A stretch of DNA of 35,274 nt from Cytophagales bacterium (GCA_013298215.1 JAAFKE010000006.1:1-35274), one strand, 5' to 3'. Shown: positions 1-7,777, numbered from the stretch's first letter. Numbers and translations are program-made. Notes: generated by a model not told the origin, from the sequence alone.

Positions 1-111
1 TGGTGGAACTCCTATAACTTTGACAGACCCCATTCGGCTCTCAAAGGTAAGACCCCACAAATGGTCTATAAGAATCAAGAGTATCTCCAGTCAATAGTGG
101 TTGCGGCATAA
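1..111 (+). CDS. Transposase, C-terminal fragment (rve/integrase core)
   Basis: The frame is open from the first base and ends with TAA at 109-111, giving 36 residues. The motif YNFDRPHSALKGKTPQMVY is the typical tail of the DDE integrase core of IS3/IS481-family transposases (family pattern: YN..RPHSALG..TP). The fragment is partial only because the window starts inside it; there is no internal sign of decay. It would catalyse transposition of the element that interrupts the neighbouring HlyD gene. The catalytic DDE residues are mostly off-window, so completeness of the enzyme cannot be judged. Confidence 0.7.
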   Translation, partial: WWNSYNFDRPHSALKGKTPQMVYKNQEYLQSIVVAA

Positions 112-123
112 GGGGGGAGGACA
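1..123 (+). mobile_element. Right end of an IS3/IS481-like insertion sequence (left part outside window)
   Basis: The first 111 bases encode the tail of an integrase-type transposase, and the element appears to end about 12 bases after its stop codon. The complement of 110-123 begins TGTCCTCCCC, and IS481/IS3-type elements typically end in TGT/TG...ACA/CA, so I place the terminal ACA at 121-123. Beyond that point the sequence reads as HlyD coding sequence on the other strand. The left terminus, and so any target-site duplication, lies outside the window. The exact family is uncertain. Confidence 0.6.
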
Positions 124-998
124 GGTGCGCGTAAAATAAACCGCCTTTGCCAGTTTTCTGTTTCGCTTCTCAACGTGTTTAGTGCCTGACTAAACTGCGC
201 TTTTTGCTCAATGGCTTGGCGTTCGAGTTCGGTTAGTTCGCGCTGCTTTTGCGTTTGAGTGGTCATGTTGTTGGTAACAGCCATTTCCAACTGCTTGACG
301 GGCAACTGTTTACTGATGTATTTGCTCTCTTCTCGCTGCATATCAAGCGTTGCAATTACTTTGTCTTTGTAGAGTTTTTTATTTATCTCAAACTCTCTTT
401 TGGCCAATTCTGCATCGCGCTTGTGCATTTCGTATTGTTCCAAAAACTGATCATGGTTTTGCTCTAAATCGCTCAACTCGTAGCGCAAATAATCCTTGCG
501 TTTGGTATAATACCCGTTGGCAAACAAGGCCAAAGTTTGGGTATAAGACTGCATAAAACTCTGATAAGCCGTTTGCAATTCGCCCAATTTCTGAAACCGA
601 TTGGCCGCAAATTGGTTGAGTAACTCAAAATTATTGCCCTCAATTGTTGTTTGTAGGCGTTCTAAATCTTGCGCCAATGCCAGCACCTGTGCGTGGTCGG
701 CACTGGCCTCGATAAATGCCAAAATACTGTCTTTTAGCACGGGTTGATTGTCTTTTACAAACAATTTTACCAAACGCCCGTCGGCCCTTGCCACCACAGG
801 CTTGGGCGCGTTGTCGGAAGTAAGTCGAAAGGTTGCCGTTACGAGTGTAGGATAATGCACAAACCAACTAATGGCTCCCAACGACAGCAACACCAAGAAA
901 ATGACGCTAATGCCCCAACGCAAAATCCAAGAAGGAATCTGCTCCATATAGTCGTGAATGGCTTCACTACTTGCGTCTATTTCATCAACTTTTGACAT
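75..998 (-). pseudogene. HlyD-family secretion adaptor, truncated by IS insertion
   Basis: The ATG at 998 overlaps the ancestral stop of the upstream ABC exporter gene (TGATG); the TTG one codon upstream is less likely. The protein has one membrane segment at about residues 24-54 (ILRWGISVIFLVLLSLGAIS), then a lipoyl-like beta segment (residues 68-95, with VVARADGRLVKLFV) and a long coiled-coil hairpin up to about residue 285. That is the membrane-fusion layout of type I/bacteriocin exporters, bridging the inner-membrane ABC protein to an outer-membrane channel. At RFILRAP the second half of the lipoyl domain should start, but the frame runs into the IS end (position 123) and its last 17 or so residues are IS-encoded. 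Family members are usually about 400-450 residues; this has 307 with a foreign tail, so it is probably non-functional. Native coding is 124-998. Confidence 0.8.
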
Positions 999-1011
999 CA
1001 ATTTCCTAATT

Positions 1012-3204
1012 CTAATTGATTTTTGACCAACGAATAATAGTAGCCACGCTGCGCCACCAATTCTTGATGCGTTCTACGATTTCGCCTTGATTGAGTACAA
1101 TAATCTGATGGGCATTTTTGACCGTACTCAAACGGTGTGCTACCACTACAACCGTTCTATTTTTGAAAAAACTTTCCAGATTTTGCATAATCACGGCTTC
1201 GTTGTTGGCATCTAAGGCACTGGTAGCTTCGTCGAAAAACAAAAATTCGGGGTTTTTATAAACGGCACGGGCAATAAAAATGCGCTGGCGTTGGCCACCG
1301 CTAATGCCAATGCCACTGGCCCCGATGCGGGTGTTATAGCCGTTAGGCAGTTCTTCCACAAAAGTTTCGATGTTGGCCACTCGCACGGCTTCTTGTAGCT
1401 GTGTGCGGTTGATAAGCCCCGTTGCGTCCGATTCGCTGATGTTGCGGGCTATCGAATCGGCAAATACAAAGCCGTCTTGCATAACCACGCCGCACTGGCT
1501 GCGCCAAAAATTGTAACTTATATTTTTGAGATTCGTGCTTCCAACATTTATTTGGCCGCTGCTGGGTTCGTGAAATTTGAGCAATAGTTTCAATAAAGTA
1601 GTTTTGCCGCTGCCGCTCGCGCCCACAATGGCCGTTACTTTGCCTTCGGGTATGGCAAGGCTGATGTTTTTTAGCACCAGTTCGGAATTGCTGCTTCCGT
1701 ACCGAAAATCTAAGTTCTGGACTTGAATGGATTTGTGCGTGGGCAACTCGTAGATAAGCGAATTGTCGGCGGGTTCCTCATTAGGTTTATTGTGAATTTC
1801 TGAAAGCCGCTCAATGCTTAGTTTGGCATCTTGATAGCTGCGAACAAACGTGATGAAATTGTTGAGCGGTACGTTCATTTGCCCCACAATGTACTGCACC
1901 GACAGCATCGAACCCAACGACATTTGCCCATCAATCACGGCTTTAGCCGCAATAAAACTAATGAACATATTTTTGATTTCGTTGATGAATCGTCCCCCTT
2001 CATTTTGGGTTTGCGACAGTGCCAAACTCTTGATATTGAGCCTAAAAAGCCGCGTTTGAATGGCCTCCCACTCCCAACGGCGGCGTTTTTCGGAGCCGTT
2101 AAGTTTTATTTCTTGCATTCCGTTGATGAGCTGAATTGTGCTGCTTTGGTTGCCCGAGGCTTGGTCAAAATAGCGGTAGTCTATTTCGGCGCGGCGTTTG
2201 AGAAACAGAAAAATCCAAGCCACGTACAGAACCGCCCCAATGAGGAAAACCCAAAAAAGTTGAGGATTGAAGTAAAACAAAATGCCGCCAAAAATTAGAA
2301 ACGTAACCGACGAAAAAAGCACATCTAAGGTGGTAGCCGACAAAAAACCTTGTACGCGGTTGTGGTCTTGAATGCGCTGCATGATGTCGCCCGTGCTTTT
2401 GGAGTCGAAAAAAGCAATAGGTAGGTTCATGAGTTTTATCAGAAAATCGGACAACATCCGTAGGTTGATGCGGCTCGTTACGTGCATCAAAATCCAGCTT
2501 CGTATCACGTTTACGCTCGACTGCGAAACAAACAGCATCAACTGCGCCAGCAAAACCAGATAGACAAAATTCAAGTTGCGGGTATTGATGCCCGTATCTA
2601 CGACCTGCTGCGTCAGAAACGGGAAAACCAACTGCAAAGCCGTAACGATACTCAACCCCAAAAACACTTGAAAGCCATAAGCCCGATAAGGCCGAAAATA
2701 AGCGGCCAAAAATCCCCAAAAAGATTTCTTTTTAGTTCCTGTTCCCAACGGCTCGGCAGGAGAGCTAAAAAGTGGCGTGGTTTCGAGCAGAAGTAGTACG
2801 CCCTCGGCCTCTTCGGCGTTGGTTTTGTTGGGTATCCAGCCCTTCAAAAAATCTTGCTTGGAGTAGGTAATGAGTTCATAGCCAGGGTCGGCCACTACTA
2901 CTTTGGTGGGCGTGGCTTCATAAACGACCACGTAATGCCGCTGCCGCCAGTGGGCAATGCAGGGCAGCGGAATTTGGGTGCATAAATCGTTGTAGCCCAC
3001 GCTCAATGCCAAGGTGCTGAACCCGATTTTTTCGGCGGCATCGGCCAAGCCACCCAGCGTAGTGCCGTCGCGGGCGAGGTTAGAAATCTCGCGCAAATAG
3101 GCAATATCAAAACTGCGACCGTGAAACTTACTAATCATTCGCAAGCACGTGGGGCCGCAGTCCATTTGGTCGTGCTGACGGTAAAATGGATATTTTTTGG
3201 CCAT
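1012..3204 (-). CDS. Peptidase-containing ABC exporter (PCAT, C39 peptidase), C-terminus frameshifted
   Basis: Three domains are visible. An N-terminal C39 cysteine peptidase has C16 (DCGPTC), H90 (RHYVVVYE) and D106 (ADPG). A six-helix ABC membrane domain spans about residues 165-450. A C-terminal ATPase has Walker A GASGSGKTT (about 525), signature SGGQRQR (about 635), Walker B FLFFDEATSALD and H-loop VVAHRLS. Such proteins cut leaders after Gly-Gly and export the peptide, fitting the GG peptide at 7041-7205. The last residues after GEIVER are wrong in this frame. In another frame the DNA encodes HQELVAQRGYYYSLVKNQ, the normal family ending, closing at a TGA (998-1000) that overlaps the HlyD ATG. 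The missing 'GT' codons imply a 7-nt deletion near 1070. The core enzyme is intact, so partial activity is possible. The start ATG overlaps the upstream stop (TAATG). Confidence 0.9.
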   Translation of the reverse strand: MAKKYPFYRQHDQMDCGPTCLRMISKFHGRSFDIAYLREISNLARDGTTLGGLADAAEKIGFSTLALSVGYNDLCTQIPLPCIAHWRQRHYVVVYEATPTKVVVADPGYELITYSKQDFLKGWIPNKTNAEEAEGVLLLLETTPLFSSPAEPLGTGTKKKSFWGFLAAYFRPYRAYGFQVFLGLSIVTALQLVFPFLTQQVVDTGINTRNLNFVYLVLLAQLMLFVSQSSVNVIRSWILMHVTSRINLRMLSDFLIKLMNLPIAFFDSKSTGDIMQRIQDHNRVQGFLSATTLDVLFSSVTFLIFGGILFYFNPQLFWVFLIGAVLYVAWIFLFLKRRAEIDYRYFDQASGNQSSTIQLINGMQEIKLNGSEKRRRWEWEAIQTRLFRLNIKSLALSQTQNEGGRFINEIKNMFISFIAAKAVIDGQMSLGSMLSVQYIVGQMNVPLNNFITFVRSYQDAKLSIERLSEIHNKPNEEPADNSLIYELPTHKSIQVQNLDFRYGSSNSELVLKNISLAIPEGKVTAIVGASGSGKTTLLKLLLKFHEPSSGQINVGSTNLKNISYNFWRSQCGVVMQDGFVFADSIARNISESDATGLINRTQLQEAVRVANIETFVEELPNGYNTRIGASGIGISGGQRQRIFIARAVYKNPEFLFFDEATSALDANNEAVIMQNLESFFKNRTVVVVAHRLSTVKNAHQIIVLNQGEIVERIKNWWRSVATIIRWSKIN

Positions 3205-4685
3205 TATTTCATGTCAATGGCCTTTTTCAATTCTTCGACTGTGCCAAAGGCGGTTTGGCCATGTAGCGGCCAAGAGGTGTAAATCTTATCTACCGCAAGT
3301 TTTTGGTTCTGGATCAATTCATAAACCGACTTGCCGCGACCACCTGCGGGATAAATTTTGCCGTCGGTGCGAAAAAAGAGCAAATCGCCCGACCAGATTA
3401 GCTTTTGCTTTGGAAAATAATACGCCAAATGCTCGTTAGAATGGCTTGTGGCTTTGCCAATTTCATAGGCCACCACTTCCATTTGTTCATCTTTGTAGCT
3501 TCTTTGTCCCTCGATAGGTACAAAATCCATTTTCAGTTTGGGGCTTTCAGCGTTTGATGGCTTATTGCCGAGCGTATGCGTGGTAGCTAATAGTTTTTTA
3601 AAATAGGCTTCATTCCCCTGCGTAGTTACGAGTGTAACGGGCATAGTAGCAAACGCCCGAATCCCGCCTGCATGGTCGGGGTGGTGGTGTGTTACGAATA
3701 CATAACGCAAGGGCTTTGGGGCATAGCGTTTCTGAATTTCTTGCAGTATTTGCTCATTCAATCCCAAACCTGCTGGGCTTTCAAACAGAGCAACATAATC
3801 TTTAAATCGCGCCACAAGTACCTTGTTATTTTGAGAAACTATTTTTACCAAATCAAGCTGGGGTGCTATGTTTTCTACCACTAAGCTATCTTTATTCACT
3901 GTACTCGTAGCCAATCTATCTCGAAACGTTTTGGGGAGCCAAAGTAACCGAAAATTAGCGGTGTCGGGTTTGGTATCAAATCGTATATTTTCATAGGTAA
4001 GCTCGCGTTCTACTATTCCGTATTCGCTTTCTGTGCGGTTTTTAGGAATTTGTAGGCCATTCAGAAGTTCATAGTTTTTGTATTCGGTCGTGAATATGGC
4101 ATCACCGTAGCGGTCGTTATAAGCCAATTGCTCGATCTTATCCAACAAAAAAGTTTTCTTATTGATGTAAAGGGTTACGGCATTATTAGGCTTGTAATTA
4201 AACGATAGCCAATCGTGCGTTTTATCTCCTCCCAAATGTCGAAGCGACTGACGGTGTTGATACACCAATTGCAACAATTTTATGGGCAAGGTTTTGGCCG
4301 ACTCAAAGCTAAATTCTTGTGTATTGTTGGTGGCAACGATTCTGCGGTCGTAATAACCAATGTAATACATCGAATCGGCTTTGGTGATAGACGACCGCAC
4401 CACGCTATTACCATTGTTTTGCATGGCACTACGGAGGTAGTTTACCTGTTCTTTTTCAAAATACGCATAGATTTCTTCTATGGGTAAGTCGCGCGTTTTT
4501 TCGGGTGTTTCGTAGTGCCCCAAGTTATGGATAGTCCCTTTGGCAGTGAGCGTAATGCTATTGGGGGCATCTTTGCCCGTTGTTTTTACGGCTTTATCCA
4601 AAATACCAAGGGCTTTTTGATAATTGGGGAGGGTCTGGGCATGAGAAGTTAGATTTATTAGTAAAAAGACAATTAGCTTTTTCAT
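3204..4685 (-). CDS. Secreted metallo-beta-lactamase-fold hydrolase in peptide-export operon
   Basis: This is a 493-residue protein with a signal peptide (MKKLIVFLLINLTSHAQT), so it is likely periplasmic. The N-terminal half (about 25-260) is a beta-rich domain I do not recognise. The C-terminal half is a metallo-beta-lactamase fold with the zinc motif THHHPDH at about 331-337 (HxHxDH form), a further His in ATSHSNEH, the bridging Asp in WSGDLLFF, and a last His in WPLHG. The family hydrolyses esters, lactams, thioesters and similar bonds; the substrate here is unknown. The start overlaps the upstream gene by ATGA and the stop overlaps the ABC exporter start by TAATG, so it is translationally coupled to the exporter. 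A role in processing or resistance for the exported peptide is inference from position only. Confidence 0.8.
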   Translation of the reverse strand: MKKLIVFLLINLTSHAQTLPNYQKALGILDKAVKTTGKDAPNSITLTAKGTIHNLGHYETPEKTRDLPIEEIYAYFEKEQVNYLRSAMQNNGNSVVRSSITKADSMYYIGYYDRRIVATNNTQEFSFESAKTLPIKLLQLVYQHRQSLRHLGGDKTHDWLSFNYKPNNAVTLYINKKTFLLDKIEQLAYNDRYGDAIFTTEYKNYELLNGLQIPKNRTESEYGIVERELTYENIRFDTKPDTANFRLLWLPKTFRDRLATSTVNKDSLVVENIAPQLDLVKIVSQNNKVLVARFKDYVALFESPAGLGLNEQILQEIQKRYAPKPLRYVFVTHHHPDHAGGIRAFATMPVTLVTTQGNEAYFKKLLATTHTLGNKPSNAESPKLKMDFVPIEGQRSYKDEQMEVVAYEIGKATSHSNEHLAYYFPKQKLIWSGDLLFFRTDGKIYPAGGRGKSVYELIQNQKLAVDKIYTSWPLHGQTAFGTVEELKKAIDMK

Positions 4686-5467
4686 TTCTTATTTTCTTTT
4701 TTAAATTCCTCGAAATCAAACATATAAGGTTGATTTTGATAAGTAAAACTATTATAATAAGACTGATACTTTTTTTTAATTGTTATAAAATTTTCGTGAA
4801 ACGACTCCCAATATGAATATCCTTTAGGGGTGAATATATCTATCCGATTCATCATGTTTACGTCTATTTCAAATTTTTTCATATAAAATCCCATACGAGC
4901 TTTTATCTCTAATTGTTGATTATCGTTGTATTCTATCCAGTATTTTGCTACAAGCTTATCATAAATATGTAAAATAGTAGAATAAGTAAATAGACCGTGA
5001 AAAGCATCATAAACTGTGCGAACATCATCTTGGAATTCCGAAAATTTACCCCATTCTTCGCTATTACTGAAAATATCTATCAGACGAGCCTCTTTTGGTG
5101 GAATTAAGTATTGTTGCGTTTGTAGTGTTAAAACAAAAAATATGATGTGGCCACATTGATGGGCTAAATCTTCAAGAAAAAAAATCTCATTTTGCTTTTG
5201 ATGACAGGTATTAATAAACGCTGTACCATGATGATTTATGGCTGCCATTGAATAACGATTGGAGGAACTAAACATAAAAATCTCCCTTGTAACAAAGCGG
5301 CACATATTGTAAAAATCGTTGTCCAAATCTTCAAGGATATGAAAGGCGTTGTTTAATTCTGTAATATTTTTTTGAATTGTTTCCTCAATAGACTCGTGAA
5401 GCTGCATAACCATATTTTCGTTAGAGAGGATGAATGGAATACCCACATTTATGTTTATGCCTCTCAC
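4682..5467 (-). CDS. HQCGH-motif protein, possible peptide-modifying (aKG-HExxH-like) enzyme, C-terminal part of a frameshifted gene
   Basis: This 261-residue frame can only start at GTG (5467), but it stays open upstream without a stop to 5680, where it overlaps the end of the 5631-5870 frame. No ATG lies in that extension, which encodes sensible sequence such as SIVSIPNLGYFKLPVSQPNS. I conclude that both frames are one gene of about 395 codons with a net +1 shift between 5631 and 5680. The motif LAHQCGHIIF (residues 101-110) resembles an HExxH metal site with Gln for Glu. It is followed by DVRTVYDAFHGLFTYSTIL, similar in pattern to the distal segment of HExxH-motif RiPP-associated proteins (alpha-ketoglutarate-type peptide beta-hydroxylases). 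That assignment is tentative. The stop overlaps the next gene by ATGA. The region is very A+T-rich compared with the helicase region. Confidence 0.5.
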   Translation of the reverse strand: MRGININVGIPFILSNENMVMQLHESIEETIQKNITELNNAFHILEDLDNDFYNMCRFVTREIFMFSSSNRYSMAAINHHGTAFINTCHQKQNEIFFLEDLAHQCGHIIFFVLTLQTQQYLIPPKEARLIDIFSNSEEWGKFSEFQDDVRTVYDAFHGLFTYSTILHIYDKLVAKYWIEYNDNQQLEIKARMGFYMKKFEIDVNMMNRIDIFTPKGYSYWESFHENFITIKKKYQSYYNSFTYQNQPYMFDFEEFKKENKK

Positions 5468-5630
5468 ATTCGGAAAATTAGAAACGGTTACATCGTAGTT
5501 GTCAACTCTAAATTTGTCACCAATATATTCTAATTCAATTAAACTATTTGGCTGTGATACAGGTAATTTGAAGTATCCTAAATTTGGTATAGATACAATG
5601 CTATCTGTATCACTCTTAACTTTGATGCTT

Positions 5631-5870
5631 TTAGAATGACCCTGTTTTTGATGGCCGAGTAATATGTGGTCTAATGACGTTTAAACACAAATCTTTTCCT
5701 AAAAAATAAAAGAAAAGAGCTGGCTCCGAAAAAGCAAGATCATTTTCAAATGAAATTTGTTCAAACAATTCTAAATTGGCATCATAAACAGCCAGTTTCA
5801 TCGTATCTATCAAACTGTTTTGATTGACTTGTAACAAATCAGTGTCTAATTCAAAGTTCAATATCTTCAT
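5631..5870 (-). CDS. N-terminal fragment of the frameshifted HQCGH-motif gene
   Basis: This is a 79-codon frame starting at ATG 5870, which overlaps the stop of the upstream metallopeptidase gene by ATGA, so initiation here is well supported. The sequence runs MKILNFELDTDLLQV to LNVIRPHI and then changes character (TRPSKTGSF) before stopping. Shifting frame near RPHI continues into LLGHQKQGHSKSIKV and on into the 261-residue frame downstream. The fragment therefore most likely represents the first 70 or so residues of one protein. No motif is recognised in this part. A sequencing error in the 50-nt overlap window would look the same as a true mutation. Confidence 0.55.
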   Translation of the reverse strand: MKILNFELDTDLLQVNQNSLIDTMKLAVYDANLELFEQISFENDLAFSEPALFFYFLGKDLCLNVIRPHITRPSKTGSF

Positions 5871-6964
5871 TTTATGTCTTTTTTTATATTTTCTATCAAA
5901 AAAGCGTGTAAATCGTTTCGATTTACATTCAAACTAACTTCTATATAATCATAAATTGACTTTGAATCATCAGCCGTGGACAGTGCACTATAAATCCCAT
6001 TAATTCCATGTATTTCATATATTAATTTACAAATTTCTCCGCCTATTATATAACGAAAGTCAGCGTAATCATCCACTTTCTGATATTCTAATAAATTTTT
6101 TAAATTTATTTTAGGATTATTCTGTAGAAAAAAGTATATCTTTTGTAGATGATGTTTTAAAGGTTCTCCACGATGCCCTCCTAGAAAAGTCGCTACACCC
6201 TCGTTGAACCAATTATTGGCTTTCTCCCCCCATTTTTGCCTAATATACAAATGAACTATTTCGTGAGAATGAACAGGAATACTAGAAAGAATTATATTTG
6301 TAGGGGTAAGTGCTATACCTCGTTGCTGGCTCGTAGTAAACATATCATCTCTAAAATCAAAACCTGCTATTTCCCATAATTTACTGTAACTTTCAAACAA
6401 TACATACGAAAACGGTATTGGTCTAACTTCAAATAAATTAGCCATTTTTCTGTTGAATTTTTCAAGACTATCAATAATAGGAAAATCAAAGGATATTGAA
6501 GGTGGCATATGTAAGCAGATGCCATTTTTTTCTATAAGAGTCCACTCTTTCAGATTATATAAAAATGGGTCTATAAATCTTATTTTATTATCGTCGCAGA
6601 TGGCTAAGATGTTGAAAACTGCAATAATATTTATACCATTGGTTTCTGAATTGGTGTATGATAATGTCTTTAATTCAAATATGTTGTCCTTGATATTTCT
6701 TACATTCAAAAGTATATATTGATAATCGGGGCTAATAGCATCAGAGCAAAAACCAATTAATTGTAACCTATTATCTTGGTGTTCTATTATCTCCAATGGG
6801 ACATCCCCGTTTAAGCATTTTTCCCAGCGAATCAATATTTTCTTCACAGTACTATCCTCTGAATTATAAACAGTGGGATTGAAATGCAAATTTTTGTTTT
6901 GACTGTAGCCACTAAAAGAAAGATAGAAAAATATAATCAGTACAAAAAACTTTGATAAACTCAT
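5867..6964 (-). CDS. Secreted gluzincin-type metallopeptidase in peptide operon
   Basis: The protein has 365 residues with a signal peptide (MSLSKFFVLIIFFYLSFSGYSQ), so it is exported to the periplasm or surface. The zinc site is HEIVH at 234-238, followed after 16 residues by the third ligand E255 in WFNEGVATFLGG, the layout of peptidase MA/M1-like gluzincins. The N-terminal 200 or so residues are a separate domain of unknown role, ending in an FSYVLFESYSKLWEI segment also seen in the paralogue at 13089-14225. The gene follows the precursor peptide by 76 bp and overlaps the next gene by ATGA, so it is probably part of the same transcript. It could mature, degrade or respond to the peptide; the sequence does not tell which. 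Base composition is strikingly A+T-rich (14 of 60 bases are G/C in 6001-6060). Confidence 0.7.
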   Translation of the reverse strand: MSLSKFFVLIIFFYLSFSGYSQNKNLHFNPTVYNSEDSTVKKILIRWEKCLNGDVPLEIIEHQDNRLQLIGFCSDAISPDYQYILLNVRNIKDNIFELKTLSYTNSETNGINIIAVFNILAICDDNKIRFIDPFLYNLKEWTLIEKNGICLHMPPSISFDFPIIDSLEKFNRKMANLFEVRPIPFSYVLFESYSKLWEIAGFDFRDDMFTTSQQRGIALTPTNIILSSIPVHSHEIVHLYIRQKWGEKANNWFNEGVATFLGGHRGEPLKHHLQKIYFFLQNNPKINLKNLLEYQKVDDYADFRYIIGGEICKLIYEIHGINGIYSALSTADDSKSIYDYIEVSLNVNRNDLHAFLIENIKKDIK

Positions 6965-7040
6965 GTGAAATTGTCAGTTTAAATTGTTCCTTAAAAATAA
7001 GAAGCAGTAAAGATACCCTCACTACTTCTCATTCAACTCA

Positions 7041-7205
7041 TTAGTTTTTGTCGATCTTCACACACTTTCCATTTATACAAACATAATCTTCTTTGGTTTT
7101 GCATCCACAATGGCAAGTAGCTGCATTCCCTCCCTTAATCGCCTCCAAATTGGCTACTACGTTGTTTTTCTGCGCCTTCAATTCGGCTAATGATAATCTT
7201 TGCAT
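7041..7205 (-). CDS. Double-glycine leader, cysteine-rich peptide precursor
   Basis: This 54-residue peptide starts at ATG 7205; the longer frame to 7301 is not needed. The leader MQRLSLAELKAQKNN...NLEAIKGG matches the pattern of Bacteroidetes natural-product precursors with a Gly-Gly cleavage site (LSL..LK ... L..IKGG). Cleavage after G26 would release a 28-residue core with five cysteines (C31, C33, C35, C43, C48), beginning NAATCHCGCKTKED. The C39 exporter downstream in the same direction is the expected processing enzyme. The CxCxC cluster suggests disulfides, thioether rings or metal binding, but no dedicated lanthionine or radical-SAM enzyme is in view. This is the first gene of the operon. 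It could be a bacteriocin or a signalling peptide. Confidence 0.75.
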   Translation of the reverse strand: MQRLSLAELKAQKNNVVANLEAIKGGNAATCHCGCKTKEDYVCINGKCVKIDKN

Positions 7206-7381
7206 TGTTGTTTTTGTCAAAGGGGTTAGGGCTTTTGCTGGGTGCAGAGCTTGGCTTTGACACTTGCAAATAGACACTAATTTTAGTGAGGGGGAAAACA
7301 AAAAACTGATAAAATTTGTTGAAATATTGATAAATTTAATCAGTTTTTTTATAGCTTGTTGGCTCTTAACTAAATTTAATA
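7206..7381. promoter_or_regulatory. Divergent promoter/operator region between peptide precursor and XRE regulator
   Basis: This 176-bp intergenic region separates two divergent genes. It contains a perfect 11-bp inverted repeat, AAAAAACTGAT (7300-7310) with ATCAGTTTTTT (7339-7349), spaced by 28 bases, and a shorter one, CACTA (7275-7279) with TAGTG (7284-7288). Either could be a binding site for the XRE protein. I could not find a convincing Bacteroidetes -33/-7 pair (TTTG and TAnnTTTG at normal spacing) for either direction, so transcription starts are not assigned. Confidence 0.4.
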
Positions 7382-7777
7382 ATGACCTACGGTACTAAAC
7401 TCCGCAATCTTCGAGATGAGCGCAAACTATCTCAACTACAAGTGTCTGATTTTGTGGGAGTTTCGCAGCCCACGCTCAACAACTGGGAGCAAGACCTATC
7501 AAGTCCTAAAGTTAAACACCTACCTAAGCTGGCCGAGATTTTAGAGGTGGACATTGCCGATGTAGCCCAAGAAGGTGTTGTGGTAAAAATAGTGAATAAC
7601 GGCACCCAAACCAACAACGACCAAACGGTAATAGGCTTTGAAATAAACATGAAAGACCCTAAACTTTTGGAAGAATTGCTAAACACCCAGCGCGAACTTC
7701 TGGCCATGCAGCGCAAACTCATTGCTCGCTTAGAAGCAGAGAACGAGCAACCTGCTACCAACAAAACGAAGGAATAG
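7382..7777 (+). CDS. XRE-family transcriptional regulator
   Basis: This 131-residue protein has an N-terminal Cro/CI-type helix-turn-helix at about residues 5-60 (LRNLRDERKLSQLQVSDFVG, then SQPTLNNWEQ). A linker with VVVKIVNNGTQTNNDQTV follows, then a C-terminal helix rich in Leu/Glu (LLEELLNTQRELLAMQRKLI, about 95-115) likely to form a coiled-coil dimer. It is divergent from the peptide precursor, and inverted repeats lie between the two, so local control of the peptide operon and of itself is the simplest role. It could instead serve the toxin-antitoxin genes that converge on it, but those have their own antitoxin. Confidence 0.85.
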   Translation: MTYGTKLRNLRDERKLSQLQVSDFVGVSQPTLNNWEQDLSSPKVKHLPKLAEILEVDIADVAQEGVVVKIVNNGTQTNNDQTVIGFEINMKDPKLLEELLNTQRELLAMQRKLIARLEAENEQPATNKTKE

